In this document: positions 53,437 to 63,293 of the stretch, piece by piece | Numbering within the stretch: position 1 is the stretch's first letter | Layout of the letters: the number at the start of each line of letters is the position of its first letter | Assembly (NCBI RefSeq): GCF_001865575.2 | Contig: NZ_CP017563.2 | Location: 682,001 to 746,000, forward strand | DNA: 64,000 nt | Direction of reading: 5' to 3' | Source: Paraburkholderia sprentiae WSM5005 | GTDB taxonomy: Bacteria; Pseudomonadota; Gammaproteobacteria; Burkholderiales; Burkholderiaceae | Made by a program: the position numbers and the translations under genes | The notes under the pieces: generated by a model | Database searches by the model: none | What the model saw: only the letters and a program-made list of their open reading frames with translations | Told to the model about the DNA's origin: nothing

Positions 53437-54548
53437 CACTTCGCCCCGCCGAACGCCGACCCGCGCGAGCGCGCGTCGAGCGCATTGCGCAACGCGTCGC
53501 CCATGAACGTCAGAAGCAACAACGTGATCACTAGCGCGGCAAACGCGGACATCGAAATCCACCATGCGTCGAGATTGTTCTTGCCCTCCTGAAGCAGTTC
53601 GCCGAGGCTCGGCGTCGGCGGTGCGACCCCCAGCCCCAGAAAGTCCAGACTCGTCAGCGACAGAATCGCGGCGCTCATCCGGAACGGCAGAAAGGTGATC
53701 ACCGGCGTCATGCTGTTCGGCAGCAGATGACGCCAGATGATCTGCCAGTTGCTCAAACCCATCGTGCGCGCGGCGCGAACGTAATCGAGCGAACGGTTGC
53801 GCAAGAATTCGGCGCGTACGTAGTCGGACAACACCAGCCAGCCGAACATCGACAGCAGGATAAACAGCAGCCACAAACTCGGCTCGAAGATCGACGCGAA
53901 GATGATCAGCAGATACAGGTCCGGCATCGAACTCCATACTTCGATCAGGCGTTGCCCGATCAGGTCGGTGCGGCCGCCGTAGAAGCCTTGCAGCGCGCCC
54001 GCCAGCACGCCGAGCACGATGCCCGAGATCGTCAGCGCGAACGCCATCAATACCGACAGCCTGAAGCCGTATAGCAATCGCGACAGCACGTCGCGGCCGT
54101 ATTGATCGGTGCCGAGCCAGTTGGTCGCGGACGGCGACGCGGGAAACGGCCGCGCCGCGAAGTAGTCGATCGTGTCGTAGTGGTAGTGATTCGGCGGGTA
54201 GATCGCGAAGTTGCCTTTCTCCGTCAACTGCTTGCGGATAAACGGATCGAGATAGTTCGCGCGGGTCGGAAAATCGCCACCGAACATCGTTTCCGGATAG
54301 TCTTTCAAGGTCGGAAAATAATAATGGCCGTCGTAACGGACCAGCAGCGGCCGGTCATTCGCCAGCACTTCGCCGAGCAGGCTCAGCACGAACAGCGTCG
54401 CGAACACGATCAGGCTCCAGTAACCGAGCTTCTGCTGGCGGAATCGCTGCCACACGCGTCGCCCAGGCGACACGGACACCGGCAACGCGCCGGGCGGGAG
54501 CTTATCGGTCCAGACGGTTGAATTGGATGCGGGGGTCGACGAGGACAT
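53436..54548 (-). CDS. yejE: Peptide ABC transporter permease YejE-like
   Basis: This 370-residue permease has a short hydrophilic N-terminus, a first membrane segment (~50-70), a periplasmic loop of ~90 residues with H-Y-H-Y-D-T-I-D and G-T-D-Q-Y-G-R-D-V-L motifs, then five more helices. The latter motif marks the DppC/OppC type. The coupling loop A-A-R-T-M-G-L-S lies near residue 270. The ATG at 54548 lies within the last codons of yejB (47-nt overlap), so translation may be coupled. It forms the channel with YejB. Confidence 0.92.
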   Translation of the reverse strand: MSSSTPASNSTVWTDKLPPGALPVSVSPGRRVWQRFRQQKLGYWSLIVFATLFVLSLLGEVLANDRPLLVRYDGHYYFPTLKDYPETMFGGDFPTRANYLDPFIRKQLTEKGNFAIYPPNHYHYDTIDYFAARPFPASPSATNWLGTDQYGRDVLSRLLYGFRLSVLMAFALTISGIVLGVLAGALQGFYGGRTDLIGQRLIEVWSSMPDLYLLIIFASIFEPSLWLLFILLSMFGWLVLSDYVRAEFLRNRSLDYVRAARTMGLSNWQIIWRHLLPNSMTPVITFLPFRMSAAILSLTSLDFLGLGVAPPTPSLGELLQEGKNNLDAWWISMSAFAALVITLLLLTFMGDALRNALDARSRGSAFGGAK

Positions 54549-55554
54549 AGCAGACGTCAGCAATGAGTTTGGTCACGAGACCAATCAGCGTGAATAGGAA
54601 CAGCGAACCCAGCACGACCGGATAGTCGCGGCGGATCACCGAGTCATAAGACAGTTGGCCCATGCCGTCGAGAGAAAACAGCGTTTCGATCAGCAGGTTG
54701 CCGTTCAGGAACGCGCCGACAAACGCGGCGGGCAGCCCGGTCAGCAGCGGAATCGCGGCGTTGCGAAATACGTGCTTCCACAGCACGTCGCGCCTGGTCG
54801 CGCCTTTCGCTCGCGCAGTCAGCACGTATTGCCGACCGATCTCTTCGAGAAACGTATTCTTGGTCAGGATCGTGACGATCGCGAAGTTGCCCACCACCGA
54901 AGCCGTCACCGGCAACGCGATGTGCCACAAATAATCGAGCACCTTGCCGACCGCGCTGAGTTCGTCGAAGTTATCGGACGTGAGGCCGCGCATCGGGAAG
55001 ACCTGCCAGAACGTGCCGCCACCAAACAGCATCAGCAGCAGCACGCCAAACACGAAGCCGGGAATCGCGTAGCCGGTCAGCACCATCACGCTGGTGGCGG
55101 TGTCGAAGCGCGAGCCGTTGCGCACCGCTTTCGCGATCCCGAGCGGCACCGACACGATGTAGGTCAGCACGACCGTCCACAATCCGAGCGTGATCGACAC
55201 CGGCAGTTTCGAGCGAATCACCGCCCAGACGCTCTGATGGTGATAGTAGGACTGACCCAGATCGAAACGCGCGTAGTCCTTCAGCATCGTCAGATAGCGC
55301 GTAAGCGGCGGTTTGTCGAAGCCGAACTGCTTCCTGATCTGCTCGATCTGCTGCGGATCGACGCCCTGGCTACCGTGATACGCGCTGCCGCCGCCTGCGC
55401 CTTCGCCGCCGCGCTGCTGGCCATGACGCAACTGCGTCAGCACCTGTTCGACCGGCCCCCCCGGCACGAACTGCGTCACGAAAAAGGTCAGCGTGACGAC
55501 GCCGATCAGCGTCGGGATCAGCAACAGCAGACGTTTGATGATGTAGATGAACAT
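54502..55554 (-). CDS. yejB: Peptide ABC transporter permease YejB-like
   Basis: This 350-residue DppB/OppB-type permease begins with a hydrophobic helix (M-F-I-Y-I-I-K-R-L-L-L-L-I-P-T). It has the F-V-P-G-G-P-V-E segment, a Gly-rich periplasmic insert (~45-60), the A-R-F-D-L-G-Q-S segment near 93, and the coupling loop T-A-R-A-K-G-A near 245. Its start is 7 nt after the yejA stop. Confidence 0.93.
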   Translation of the reverse strand: MFIYIIKRLLLLIPTLIGVVTLTFFVTQFVPGGPVEQVLTQLRHGQQRGGEGAGGGSAYHGSQGVDPQQIEQIRKQFGFDKPPLTRYLTMLKDYARFDLGQSYYHHQSVWAVIRSKLPVSITLGLWTVVLTYIVSVPLGIAKAVRNGSRFDTATSVMVLTGYAIPGFVFGVLLLMLFGGGTFWQVFPMRGLTSDNFDELSAVGKVLDYLWHIALPVTASVVGNFAIVTILTKNTFLEEIGRQYVLTARAKGATRRDVLWKHVFRNAAIPLLTGLPAAFVGAFLNGNLLIETLFSLDGMGQLSYDSVIRRDYPVVLGSLFLFTLIGLVTKLIADVCYVLVDPRIQFNRLDR

Positions 55555-55561
55555 AAGCCCC

Positions 55562-57463
55562 TCACTTCGCGGCGGCGGTGCTGCCCGCAGCAGACGTCGG
55601 CTTGCGATACCAGTAGCTGACGATCCAGTCTTCGCCCTGGAAACTGACCGGCGTCACCGATGGATAGCCGAGCGCGCTCTTGTACGCGATGCGCGTATCC
55701 GGCGCGAAATATTCGGGCACCAGGTAATAGCTGTTGATGAGCACGCGGTCGAGCGCATGGGTCGCGGTTTCGAGTTCGTTCAACGTGCTCGCGCGCATCA
55801 CCGCGCGCACCAGCGCATCGACCGCCGGCGACTTCACGCCCGGATAGTTCTCCGAGCCGACCTGGGACGCCGATGCGCTGCTGAAGCGACGCTCCAGTTC
55901 GGAGCCGGGAATCGTGACGCGCAGATAGACAAAACTCGTCATATCGAAATCGAAGTTGTCGAGCCGCTTCTGATACAACGCGCTATCGATCTCGCGCATA
56001 TGGGCGCCGATGCCGAGCAATTGCAGGTTGCGCATATACGGCAACAGAACGCGATCCATACCGGGCTGATCGTCGATGATTTCGATCGACATCGGGTTGC
56101 CGTGCACGTCGCGCAACTGGCCGTCGCGCACTGTCCAACCCGCTTGCGCGAGCAGTTCGCGCGCTTGCCGCAGGTTATCGCGCAACGTGTGCGGTGCAAT
56201 GGTGTCGGCCTGCCTGACCATCGGACCGAACACGGCGGCCGGCAAGCTCGCGCGATACGGGTCGAGCAGCGCGAGTTCGGCATCGGTCGGCAGGCCTTGC
56301 GCGGCGAACGGGCTATCGTCGAAGTAGCTGTTCGTGCGCCGGTACTGCCCGTAGAAGGTCATCCGATTCAGCCAGTCGTAGTCGAACGCAAGGGCAAGGG
56401 CATGCCGCACCCGTACATCCGAAAACATCGGCTTGCGCGTGTTGAACATCAGCCCCTGCATCTGCGCGCCGTGGTCCGGAAACAGTTTGCGCTGCAACGC
56501 GCCGTTGTCGAAGTTCTTGCCGACATAACGGCGCGCCCATTGCATCGAACTGTATTCGACCATCACGTCGGTATCGAGCGCTTTCAGCGATTCGAGCTGC
56601 GTGTAATGATCGTGGTAGAGCTTGAACGCGACGCGGGCGAAATGGAACATACCCCGCCGCGACGGCAAATCGGCGGCCCAGTAAGCCGGATTGCGCCGGT
56701 AGACGATCTGCGTGTCGTTCTTGCGCTGCTCGATCAGATACGGGCCGCTCGACACCGGCGGTACGTTAGTCAACTGATCGAACGGGATGTGCGTGCCGTT
56801 GGCTTGCATTGCCCACTTGCGCGAGAAAATTGGCAAGTCGCCCGCGATCAAAGGCGCGTCACGTTCCACGTGCCTGAAGTCGAAGCGTACCCGCGACGGG
56901 TCGAGCACCGTGGCGCGGCTGATCACCGCGAACTGCGAGTGAAACAGCGGCGATGCCTGCGGGCTGGTCAGCGTATCGAACGAATATTTGACGTCGGCGG
57001 CGGTGATCGGATCGCCGTTCGAAAAGCGCGCGCGCGGGTCGATATGAAACAGCGCTGACTTGCCGTCCGGCGCCACCTCGACGTCGTCGGCGATCAATGC
57101 GTATTCCGACGCGAGTTCGTCCCAGCTTCGCTGCATCAGCGTATCGAACATCAGATGCAGGATGTCGGGCGCGGGCGCACCACGCGTCAGAAAAGGGTTC
57201 AGCGAATCGTAGCTTTGCGCTTCGTCGTAGTTCTGAAAAACCAGCGTGCCATCGGTTGGCGCATCCGGGTCCGCGTAATCGAAATGCGTGAACCCGGACG
57301 GATACCTGGGCGCGTCGTACTGCGCGATCGACGCGCTCGCGAGCGCGGACACCGTCGTCAACGGTGCGACCAGCAGCCCCGCGACGAGCGTCATCGCAAC
57401 CCGCGCCCCGAACGTCGTGGCGACGCATGTGCGTGGGCCTCGAAACCTGTTGATTGTCATCAT
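55562..57463 (-). CDS. yejA: Oligopeptide-binding protein YejA-like
   Basis: This periplasmic family 5 solute-binding protein of about 633 residues has a signal peptide ending near A-L-A-S-A-S. The mature part starts with the F-D-Y-A-D-P-D-A-P segment, a YejA landmark, and continues with F-N-Y-D-E-A-Q-S-Y-D-S-L-N-P-F-like and F-S-N-G-D-P-I-T-A-A-D-V sequences. Two adjacent ATGs (57463, 57460) are chosen; 57481 and a longer start are possible. It delivers oligopeptides, or microcin C-like compounds, to YejBEF. It lies downstream of tonB. Confidence 0.92.
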   Translation of the reverse strand: MMTINRFRGPRTCVATTFGARVAMTLVAGLLVAPLTTVSALASASIAQYDAPRYPSGFTHFDYADPDAPTDGTLVFQNYDEAQSYDSLNPFLTRGAPAPDILHLMFDTLMQRSWDELASEYALIADDVEVAPDGKSALFHIDPRARFSNGDPITAADVKYSFDTLTSPQASPLFHSQFAVISRATVLDPSRVRFDFRHVERDAPLIAGDLPIFSRKWAMQANGTHIPFDQLTNVPPVSSGPYLIEQRKNDTQIVYRRNPAYWAADLPSRRGMFHFARVAFKLYHDHYTQLESLKALDTDVMVEYSSMQWARRYVGKNFDNGALQRKLFPDHGAQMQGLMFNTRKPMFSDVRVRHALALAFDYDWLNRMTFYGQYRRTNSYFDDSPFAAQGLPTDAELALLDPYRASLPAAVFGPMVRQADTIAPHTLRDNLRQARELLAQAGWTVRDGQLRDVHGNPMSIEIIDDQPGMDRVLLPYMRNLQLLGIGAHMREIDSALYQKRLDNFDFDMTSFVYLRVTIPGSELERRFSSASASQVGSENYPGVKSPAVDALVRAVMRASTLNELETATHALDRVLINSYYLVPEYFAPDTRIAYKSALGYPSVTPVSFQGEDWIVSYWYRKPTSAAGSTAAAK

Positions 57464-57623
57464 GCGTGTCTGGACGCGCATCGGCTCGTAGCCGATGCGC
57501 GATGCTTCGAAACCGCGCGGGCGGCGGCGGGTAGCCACCGCTCGCGCGGTTCCCGGTTGAAGGCCGGATGGGTCAATCGCGAAGGCTGCAAGTTCGCGTC
57601 AAAGCCGGGCTTTGTTGTCGTCG

Positions 57624-58352
57624 CTACTCGTCGTCGGACGGCGTGGTCCTGAACGAGAACTGGACTTCGCCGACATAAGGTTCGGCATTCTTCTCGCACT
57701 TGTACGCCTTGCCCGCGGTCATCACCGCTTCGTTGAACACCGAGGTCGGCGGCGTGACGCGAATGATCTTGACGTCACTGACATTGCCATCCGTACCGAT
57801 CGTCAGATGGGCGATCACGTCCGCGGAAATACCGTCCGTCAATGCCTTGCGCGGAATCACCGGCTGCACCGACTGGCAGTGACCGCGGCCGTCCACCACG
57901 CCATGCAGCGCGGGAGGCGCGGCCGGCGCCGCTGCGGGCGCAGGCGTCGGCGACGCAACCGCCGGAGCGTTCGGAGCCGGGTTCGCCGTGGGCTGGATCA
58001 CCGGCTGCGGCGTCGGTCGCGGCGGCGGCGGCGTCGGAACCGGCTTCGGTATCTCGTGCTTCGGTTGCGCTTTCGGCGGCGCGGGCGGCGGCTCCAGCTT
58101 CTTCACCTCGGGCGGCGGCGGTGGCGGTGGCGCAGGAGCGATCTGCACGCGCATCTCCTTCGGCGGCGGAGGCGGCGGCGGCTGGAACCTCATGTGCGCC
58201 ACACCCACAATCACCAGCGCCTCGACCAGCAGCGCAACGCCGATCGCCAGCTTCATGGGCATACGACCGTGATGCGCCGGCGTCGTCGATGCCCAGAGCG
58301 CGCCGTCCAGACGGTTCTGCGGGTCTTTCATGTCGATGGCCGGTGAACTCAT
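57624..58352 (-). CDS. tonB: TonB energy transducer
   Basis: This 242-residue protein has one N-terminal membrane helix (~34-54), then a long Pro-rich periplasmic spacer (~57-150) with runs of Pro and Lys-Pro/Glu-Pro, and a C-terminal TonB domain (~155-242). The C-domain includes V-I-A-H-L-T-I-G-T-D-G-N-V. It transmits proton-motive force from ExbB-ExbD to outer-membrane receptors. Its ATG overlaps the exbD stop (ATGA). The receptor encoded across the intergenic region is its likely partner. Confidence 0.93.
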   Translation of the reverse strand: MSSPAIDMKDPQNRLDGALWASTTPAHHGRMPMKLAIGVALLVEALVIVGVAHMRFQPPPPPPPKEMRVQIAPAPPPPPPPEVKKLEPPPAPPKAQPKHEIPKPVPTPPPPRPTPQPVIQPTANPAPNAPAVASPTPAPAAAPAAPPALHGVVDGRGHCQSVQPVIPRKALTDGISADVIAHLTIGTDGNVSDVKIIRVTPPTSVFNEAVMTAGKAYKCEKNAEPYVGEVQFSFRTTPSDDE

Positions 58353-58768
58353 GTCGTCGGGTTCGTGGCCAATGCAACGGAACTGATGCCCGCCGCGCGC
58401 ACCAGATCCATCACCTTGACGATATTCTTGTAGCTGGTGCCTTCGTCGCCGGCAATGGCGACATCCACTTTCTTCGAGTCGTGCACCAGACCTTGCAGAC
58501 GCGCGGTCAATTCGTCGGCCGTTACGGGCTTCGAATCCAGATAGATTTCATCCGTCTTCGTCACGCCGATCGATACCTTGATGGTCTGCTGCAACTGTTC
58601 GGCGGTGCTCGATTGCGGCAGGTCGAGCTTGATGCCTGCGCCCTGGATCATCTTCAGCGTCGCGAGCATGAAGAACACCAGCAGGAACATCATGATGTCG
58701 ATCATCGGGATGATCTCGATGCGCGCTTTCTCTTCACCGCCGAGGTAATGGCTGCGATGGTTTCGCAT
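58349..58768 (-). CDS. exbD: Biopolymer transport protein ExbD
   Basis: This 139-residue protein has a short cytoplasmic N-terminus, one membrane helix (~20-42) that includes the proton-translocating Asp in I-P-M-I-D-I-M-M-F-L (Asp24), and a periplasmic C-terminal domain with A-I-A-G-D-E-G-T-S-Y. It works in the ExbB5-ExbD2 motor that energises TonB. Spacing to exbB is 24 nt. Confidence 0.94.
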   Translation of the reverse strand: MRNHRSHYLGGEEKARIEIIPMIDIMMFLLVFFMLATLKMIQGAGIKLDLPQSSTAEQLQQTIKVSIGVTKTDEIYLDSKPVTADELTARLQGLVHDSKKVDVAIAGDEGTSYKNIVKVMDLVRAAGISSVALATNPTT

Positions 58769-58792
58769 GGTCCGTCTCCTTGGGTGCGGGCG

Positions 58793-59404
58793 TCAGACTG
58801 CGAAGCGCGAAACGAGCAGCGACTTGATGAGGTCGAACTGATTGACCGTCATCCGGATACGCTTGTTGAAATAGTTGAGGAAGATCACGCAGGTGATCGC
58901 GATGGTCAGGCCGCACGCGGTCGCGGTCAGCGCATGACCGATGCCGCCCGTCACACCGTTCGGGTTCGCGGTGCCGCTGGTGCCGAGCACGTTGAACGAT
59001 TCGACCATGCCGATGATCGTGCCGAGCAGACCCAGCAAGGGGCCGAGCGTCACCGCCGTATCGAGTATCCAAAGGTTACGGTCGAGACGCGGCAACTGGA
59101 ACATGATCGTTTCCTCGATCTCGCGTTCGACCACGGCTTCGCTCTTGCCCTTCACTTTCATCGCCGACTTCACGAGTTCGCCTTGCACGGTCTGCTTGTA
59201 GTGCTCGGCCACTTTTGCGGCATCGTCGAGATTGGCCGGCTCGACGAGTTTCAGGTCATGTTCGAGAGTCTTGCCGGCACGCACGGCACGCGAGAAGAAC
59301 ATGAATCGTTCGATGATGATCGCGATACCGAGGAGGAAGATGAACGCGAGGAGAGGGATCAGACCCATCGACTGGGTCGAGTAGTTAATGAGGGTATTCA
59401 GCAC
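58793..59404 (-). CDS. exbB: Biopolymer transport protein ExbB (MotA/TolQ/ExbB family)
   Basis: This 203-residue membrane protein has three helices: one near residues 12-32, then two after a cytoplasmic loop of about 80 residues (near 115-140 and 155-180). The L-G-P-L-L-G-L-L-G-T-I-I-G-M-V segment and G-I-G-H-A-L-T-A-T-A-C-G-L segment are family signatures. It forms the pentameric proton channel around ExbD. It is the first gene of exbB-exbD-tonB, with a promoter in the AT-rich region. Confidence 0.94.
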   Translation of the reverse strand: MLNTLINYSTQSMGLIPLLAFIFLLGIAIIIERFMFFSRAVRAGKTLEHDLKLVEPANLDDAAKVAEHYKQTVQGELVKSAMKVKGKSEAVVEREIEETIMFQLPRLDRNLWILDTAVTLGPLLGLLGTIIGMVESFNVLGTSGTANPNGVTGGIGHALTATACGLTIAITCVIFLNYFNKRIRMTVNQFDLIKSLLVSRFAV

Positions 59405-60472
59405 AGCGGACTCCGGTTAGTACAGGGCTCAAGCGGCCGTTGAATGACGGTGGGTTTCGAGATGCCGGCTGCCTTGTGAGTCGCCGGCTAAAAAGGCCCG
59501 CCACCTATGCAAAGCCCGTACCAGGTTGAGCATCAGTTGCTCCGCAAAGACGCCCTTCGTCTCTCCTCGCGAACGCTTTTCCTTCTATTTCATCGACTTG
59601 CTTTGCATCCCACATGTCGTATGCCCGCGGTTTGCATAGTGCCTCGCACGCATATAACAAATCAAAAACGATTTAGGTAATCTGCGCAAAGCACTTTAGA
59701 AGCCTTCGCCTGGCACCGCGCCCAATTCAATATAGCCAAAATAGTGCGGAAAATCGCAATTGAAGTAATTTGGTGCAAATTCGGTTGCCGCCTAGACAAC
59801 CTGATTACAGGTTCATTTAAAATCGCTTTCTGTTTAGTTCAACGCTAAACACCAATTGCAGACCAATTCAGTCCTCGCTGGCGTTTCCTGGCAGCATCGA
59901 GCTACTTCAGAAATTTCTATTACGTTTATTACAGCGCAGTTGGCCGGTATAAAAAACGCCCATAGTTAGTGAATCAAATTGCATTTCTGAGCTTTTACGC
60001 ATTGCACCAATTAAGAATTAGGCGCATTCGCGCGGTGCGAACTCTGCACCAATTGCAATTCCATGAAAGCCGGCCGTCGCATATTTTTTTAATGAATTTT
60101 TATTTACGATCTGTTACGCGCGAGAACGCCTTCCATTTGCGCGAACAAGTCCAAAGGAAATTTTTGGTAAGTCTGAATTCCTAAGCAAATCAATCGCTTT
60201 GAAGTATTTCCGGCGCGGGCTCGCGGGCATCACCACAGTCCGCGGCCTCGCGCCTGGCATATCTCATGCTCTTGCTGCGCTCGCTTCAAAACCAAGGCGC
60301 GCGTCCGACACGATCGACGACGCACCCTGGACGGGATGTGCGGGACGGCGCGGGGATGCGCCCGACAGCGAAGAACTCGCTGACCTCAACGCACGGCAGC
60401 GCATGCGCAACTCGCGCCTGCGTTTGCGTGATCGTTCAACGGAAGTGGCCTCAACGACAAGAAGGAGCGCAA
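59405..60472. promoter_or_regulatory. AT-rich divergent control region with repeated CACCAATT motif
   Basis: This 1,068-base region separates exbB from the TonB-dependent receptor gene and is visibly more AT-rich than its flanks, mostly from 59640 to 60190. A short motif recurs: CACCAATT at 59850-59857, 60005-60012 and 60047-60054 (the last two 42 bp apart, about four helical turns), and an inverted relative in the dyad AATTTG-GTG-CAAATT at 59767-59781. No Fur-type iron box was recognised by eye. The small open frames here (for example 59969-60184) look non-coding. Confidence 0.55.
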
Positions 60473-63163
60473 GTGAAACAGAAGCGATTGGCCTCGGCCA
60501 TCAAAAGAATCATCGGAGCCGAGCTGGTGTTGACCGCGGCGTTCGTACCGCTGGCACACGGACAAAGCCAACCCGATACAGCGGCGGTTCCGACTGCCGC
60601 AAGCACGCCAGCGGCAACGCCCCCCGCCGTCAGCAAACTCGAAAGAGTCGAAGTCACCGGTTCTCTGATTCGCACATCGGACAAGACGGGCAACGTCGAA
60701 GTTCAGACGGTCACAACGAAGGAGATCCAGCAAAGCGGCTACACGACCGTGGCCGACTTCCTGCGCGGCATGTCTGCCAACTCCGCGTCCAGTTGGGGTT
60801 CCACCACGATGAACGGCACGGCGCCGGGCGGCTCGGGGATCGCATTGCGCGGCCTGTCCGAGAAGTACACGCTGGTGCTGGTCGACGGCCAACGCGTCGC
60901 GAACTACGCACAGGCGGTGAACTTCACCGACACGTTCTTCGACGTCAACACGATCCCGCTGAACATCGTCGATCACATCGAAATCGTGAAGACGGGCGCC
61001 GTGTCCGCCTACGGTTCCGACGCGATTGCCGGCGTGGTCAACATCATCACGAAGAAGAACTTCCAGGGGCTTCAGATCGACGGGCAGCTCGGCAAGGCAC
61101 AGCATCCGGGTGACGGTCAGGGCAACTTCAGCGTGCTCGGCGGCTTCGGCGACCTGAACTCGGATCGGTTCAACGTGACGGCAGCCGCCAGCTACTATCG
61201 CGATTCCGGTTCGACGCTCGACCAGCGCGACATGACCAAAAACGAAGACTTCAGTCAGTTCCCAGGTGGGTCGGCTGGTCCTCTGGGTCCGAATCAGCAG
61301 TCATTCTGGCAACTGCCCGACGGCTCGACGGCCGCGTTGAGCCCATGCCCTCCGGGCAGCACTAACGCGGCGGGCGCATCGTGCGTGTACAAGAACGCAA
61401 ACACGTACTCGCTTATTCCACAGACGACGCGTATGAACGCGAAGGTGCGTGGCACCTTCAAGATCAACGACGACATACAGGCTTACGCCGACCTGTGGGC
61501 GAGCCGCAACGAGACGGTCCAGTATTTCGGCAGCCCGGCCATCAGCAGCACGTCGAACGTGTTCAATCCGGTGACCGGCTCGGTGTCGCAACTCGACCGC
61601 ACGGTGTCGGCGCTCAATCCGTACAACCCGTACGGTGTCGATACGCCGATCAACCTGACCTTCCCGGGCGTCGCGCAGCGCGCAGACACGGTATCGACGT
61701 TCTGGAAGGCGTCGACGGGCGTGAAGGGTTCGTTCACCACGGCGAAGATCGGCGACTGGGACTGGTCGGTGGACTATGGTCATTCGCAGAGCACGGTCGA
61801 CACGACGTACTCGAACATGATCAACACGGCCGCGGCTGAAAACATCCTCGGCCCGACCGGCGGCTACAACTTCGCGAACCCCGCATCGACGCCGAACGGT
61901 CTGAACGGTCTGTTCCAGAACGACTACCAGCAGGCGATCTCGAAGATCGACAGCGTGACGGCGAAGACCTCGACCGGCAATCTGTTCAACCTGCCGGGCG
62001 GTCCAGTCGGCATCGGTTTCGGTACGGAATTCCGTCACGAAAGCTCGCTGATCAACGCGCGCACGTACTCCTCGCAAGGGATCGTCGTACCGGCGAACAT
62101 TCAGTCCGTCGACGGTGAACGCAACGTCGCGGCCGCGTATTACCAGATCGAAATTCCGATCATCCGCAACCTGACGTTCACGCAAGCGGGCCGCTACGAC
62201 CACTACAGCGATTTCGGCGGTGCATTCTCGCCGAGCTTCGCGCTGCGCTTCCAGCCGGTCCAGATGCTGACGACGTACGCGTCGTACAGCCGTGGTTTCC
62301 GGGCGCCGACGCTGGTCGAAAATTCGCAGGCAACCTACCTGTCTCACCAAAACCTCGTCGACCCCAACGACCCGAGTGGCGTGCCGACCAAGCACTTCAC
62401 GACGGAACAGGTCAACGGCAACCCGAACCTCCAACCGGAGCACACCAAGAACTACAACATCGGCTTCGAACTGTCGCCGGATACGTCGACCGATATCGGT
62501 GCAGCGTTCTACAAGATTCATATCGACGGCGTAATCGGTACCGACGATCCGAATGCCGTGCTGGATGCCAACGACCCGTCAAGGGTTGTGCGCAATCCCG
62601 ACGGCACGGTCCGCTACATCGCGCAACAGTTCATCAACCTCGGCTCGCTGGACACCGACGGCTTCGATATGAACTTCCGCAAGTCGGTCGGCACGAAGTA
62701 CGGCACGTTCACGCTGTCGGGCGACTGGGCGTACGTGTGGCACTTCAAGCTGAACAGCCCGGGCTCTGCAACGCAGGACTTCGCGGGCAACAACCTCGCG
62801 CTGCTGCAACCGTTCGGTGCGTCGAATCCCCGCTGGAAGGGCAACACGAACCTGACGTGGGATTACCGCAAGATGACCACGACGCTGAGCTGGCAGTACA
62901 CGGGTCCGTACACCAACGCGGTGGCGGCCGAGTTCGGCGACGGTGGCACGGGTTCGGTGGCGTCGTATAGCCAGTTCAACCTGATGATGACGTATCGCGG
63001 CTTCAAGAACTGGACGATCTATGGTGGCATCCAGAACATCTTCGACAGGGCGCCGCCGTTCGACGTGGAGTGGCAAGCCACGCCGGACATCACCGGCTAC
63101 GACCAGTCGCTATACACGAATCTGGGCCGCTTCTTCCAGATCGGTGCGAGCTACCGCTTCTGA
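60473..63163 (+). CDS. TonB-dependent outer-membrane receptor
   Basis: This 896-residue protein starts at a GTG after AAGGAG (60462-60467). It has a signal peptide to about residue 32 (P-L-A-H-G-Q), a Pro/Ala-rich linker, a plug domain (~60-180; V-E-V-T-G-S-L-I-R, V-L-V-D-G-Q-R-V, I-E-I-V-K-T-G-A-V-S-A-Y-G-S-D-A-I-A-G-V-V-N) and a beta-barrel ending in a terminal Phe (A-S-Y-R-F). It should move a large ligand across the outer membrane using TonB energy. The divergent exbB-exbD-tonB-yej genes and the following OppA-like gene suggest a peptide or metal-peptide ligand. Confidence 0.93.
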   Translation: MKQKRLASAIKRIIGAELVLTAAFVPLAHGQSQPDTAAVPTAASTPAATPPAVSKLERVEVTGSLIRTSDKTGNVEVQTVTTKEIQQSGYTTVADFLRGMSANSASSWGSTTMNGTAPGGSGIALRGLSEKYTLVLVDGQRVANYAQAVNFTDTFFDVNTIPLNIVDHIEIVKTGAVSAYGSDAIAGVVNIITKKNFQGLQIDGQLGKAQHPGDGQGNFSVLGGFGDLNSDRFNVTAAASYYRDSGSTLDQRDMTKNEDFSQFPGGSAGPLGPNQQSFWQLPDGSTAALSPCPPGSTNAAGASCVYKNANTYSLIPQTTRMNAKVRGTFKINDDIQAYADLWASRNETVQYFGSPAISSTSNVFNPVTGSVSQLDRTVSALNPYNPYGVDTPINLTFPGVAQRADTVSTFWKASTGVKGSFTTAKIGDWDWSVDYGHSQSTVDTTYSNMINTAAAENILGPTGGYNFANPASTPNGLNGLFQNDYQQAISKIDSVTAKTSTGNLFNLPGGPVGIGFGTEFRHESSLINARTYSSQGIVVPANIQSVDGERNVAAAYYQIEIPIIRNLTFTQAGRYDHYSDFGGAFSPSFALRFQPVQMLTTYASYSRGFRAPTLVENSQATYLSHQNLVDPNDPSGVPTKHFTTEQVNGNPNLQPEHTKNYNIGFELSPDTSTDIGAAFYKIHIDGVIGTDDPNAVLDANDPSRVVRNPDGTVRYIAQQFINLGSLDTDGFDMNFRKSVGTKYGTFTLSGDWAYVWHFKLNSPGSATQDFAGNNLALLQPFGASNPRWKGNTNLTWDYRKMTTTLSWQYTGPYTNAVAAEFGDGGTGSVASYSQFNLMMTYRGFKNWTIYGGIQNIFDRAPPFDVEWQATPDITGYDQSLYTNLGRFFQIGASYRF

Positions 63164-63235
63164 TCGTCACAGCGGGCTTTATCGCAGGAGCGTAGGTCTC
63201 CTCTTGCCTCTTCTTCGTTGTTGAAGAGGATTGGC

Positions 63236-63265
63236 GGCGGTGCCTCGTGCACCGCCAGCTTTTTT
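63236..63265 (+). terminator. Rho-independent terminator after the TonB-dependent receptor
   Basis: An 8-bp stem (GGCGGTGC at 63236-63243 and GCACCGCC at 63249-63256) with a 5-nt loop is followed by six T residues (63260-63265). It separates the receptor gene from the OppA-like gene, which is then expected to have its own promoter or depend on read-through. Confidence 0.85.
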
Positions 63266-63293
63266 GCTTTACGGATGCCACTTGAAACACGCA

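Noticed and set aside
57980..58180. GC-rich repetitive stretch that could be a repeat element
   Set aside because: It is the Pro-rich spacer of tonB (repeated CCG-type codons), not an independent repeat.
59969..60184. 71-codon frame in the AT-rich control region
   Set aside because: It has no ribosome-binding site and overlaps the repeated regulatory motifs; AT-rich sequence readily yields such frames.
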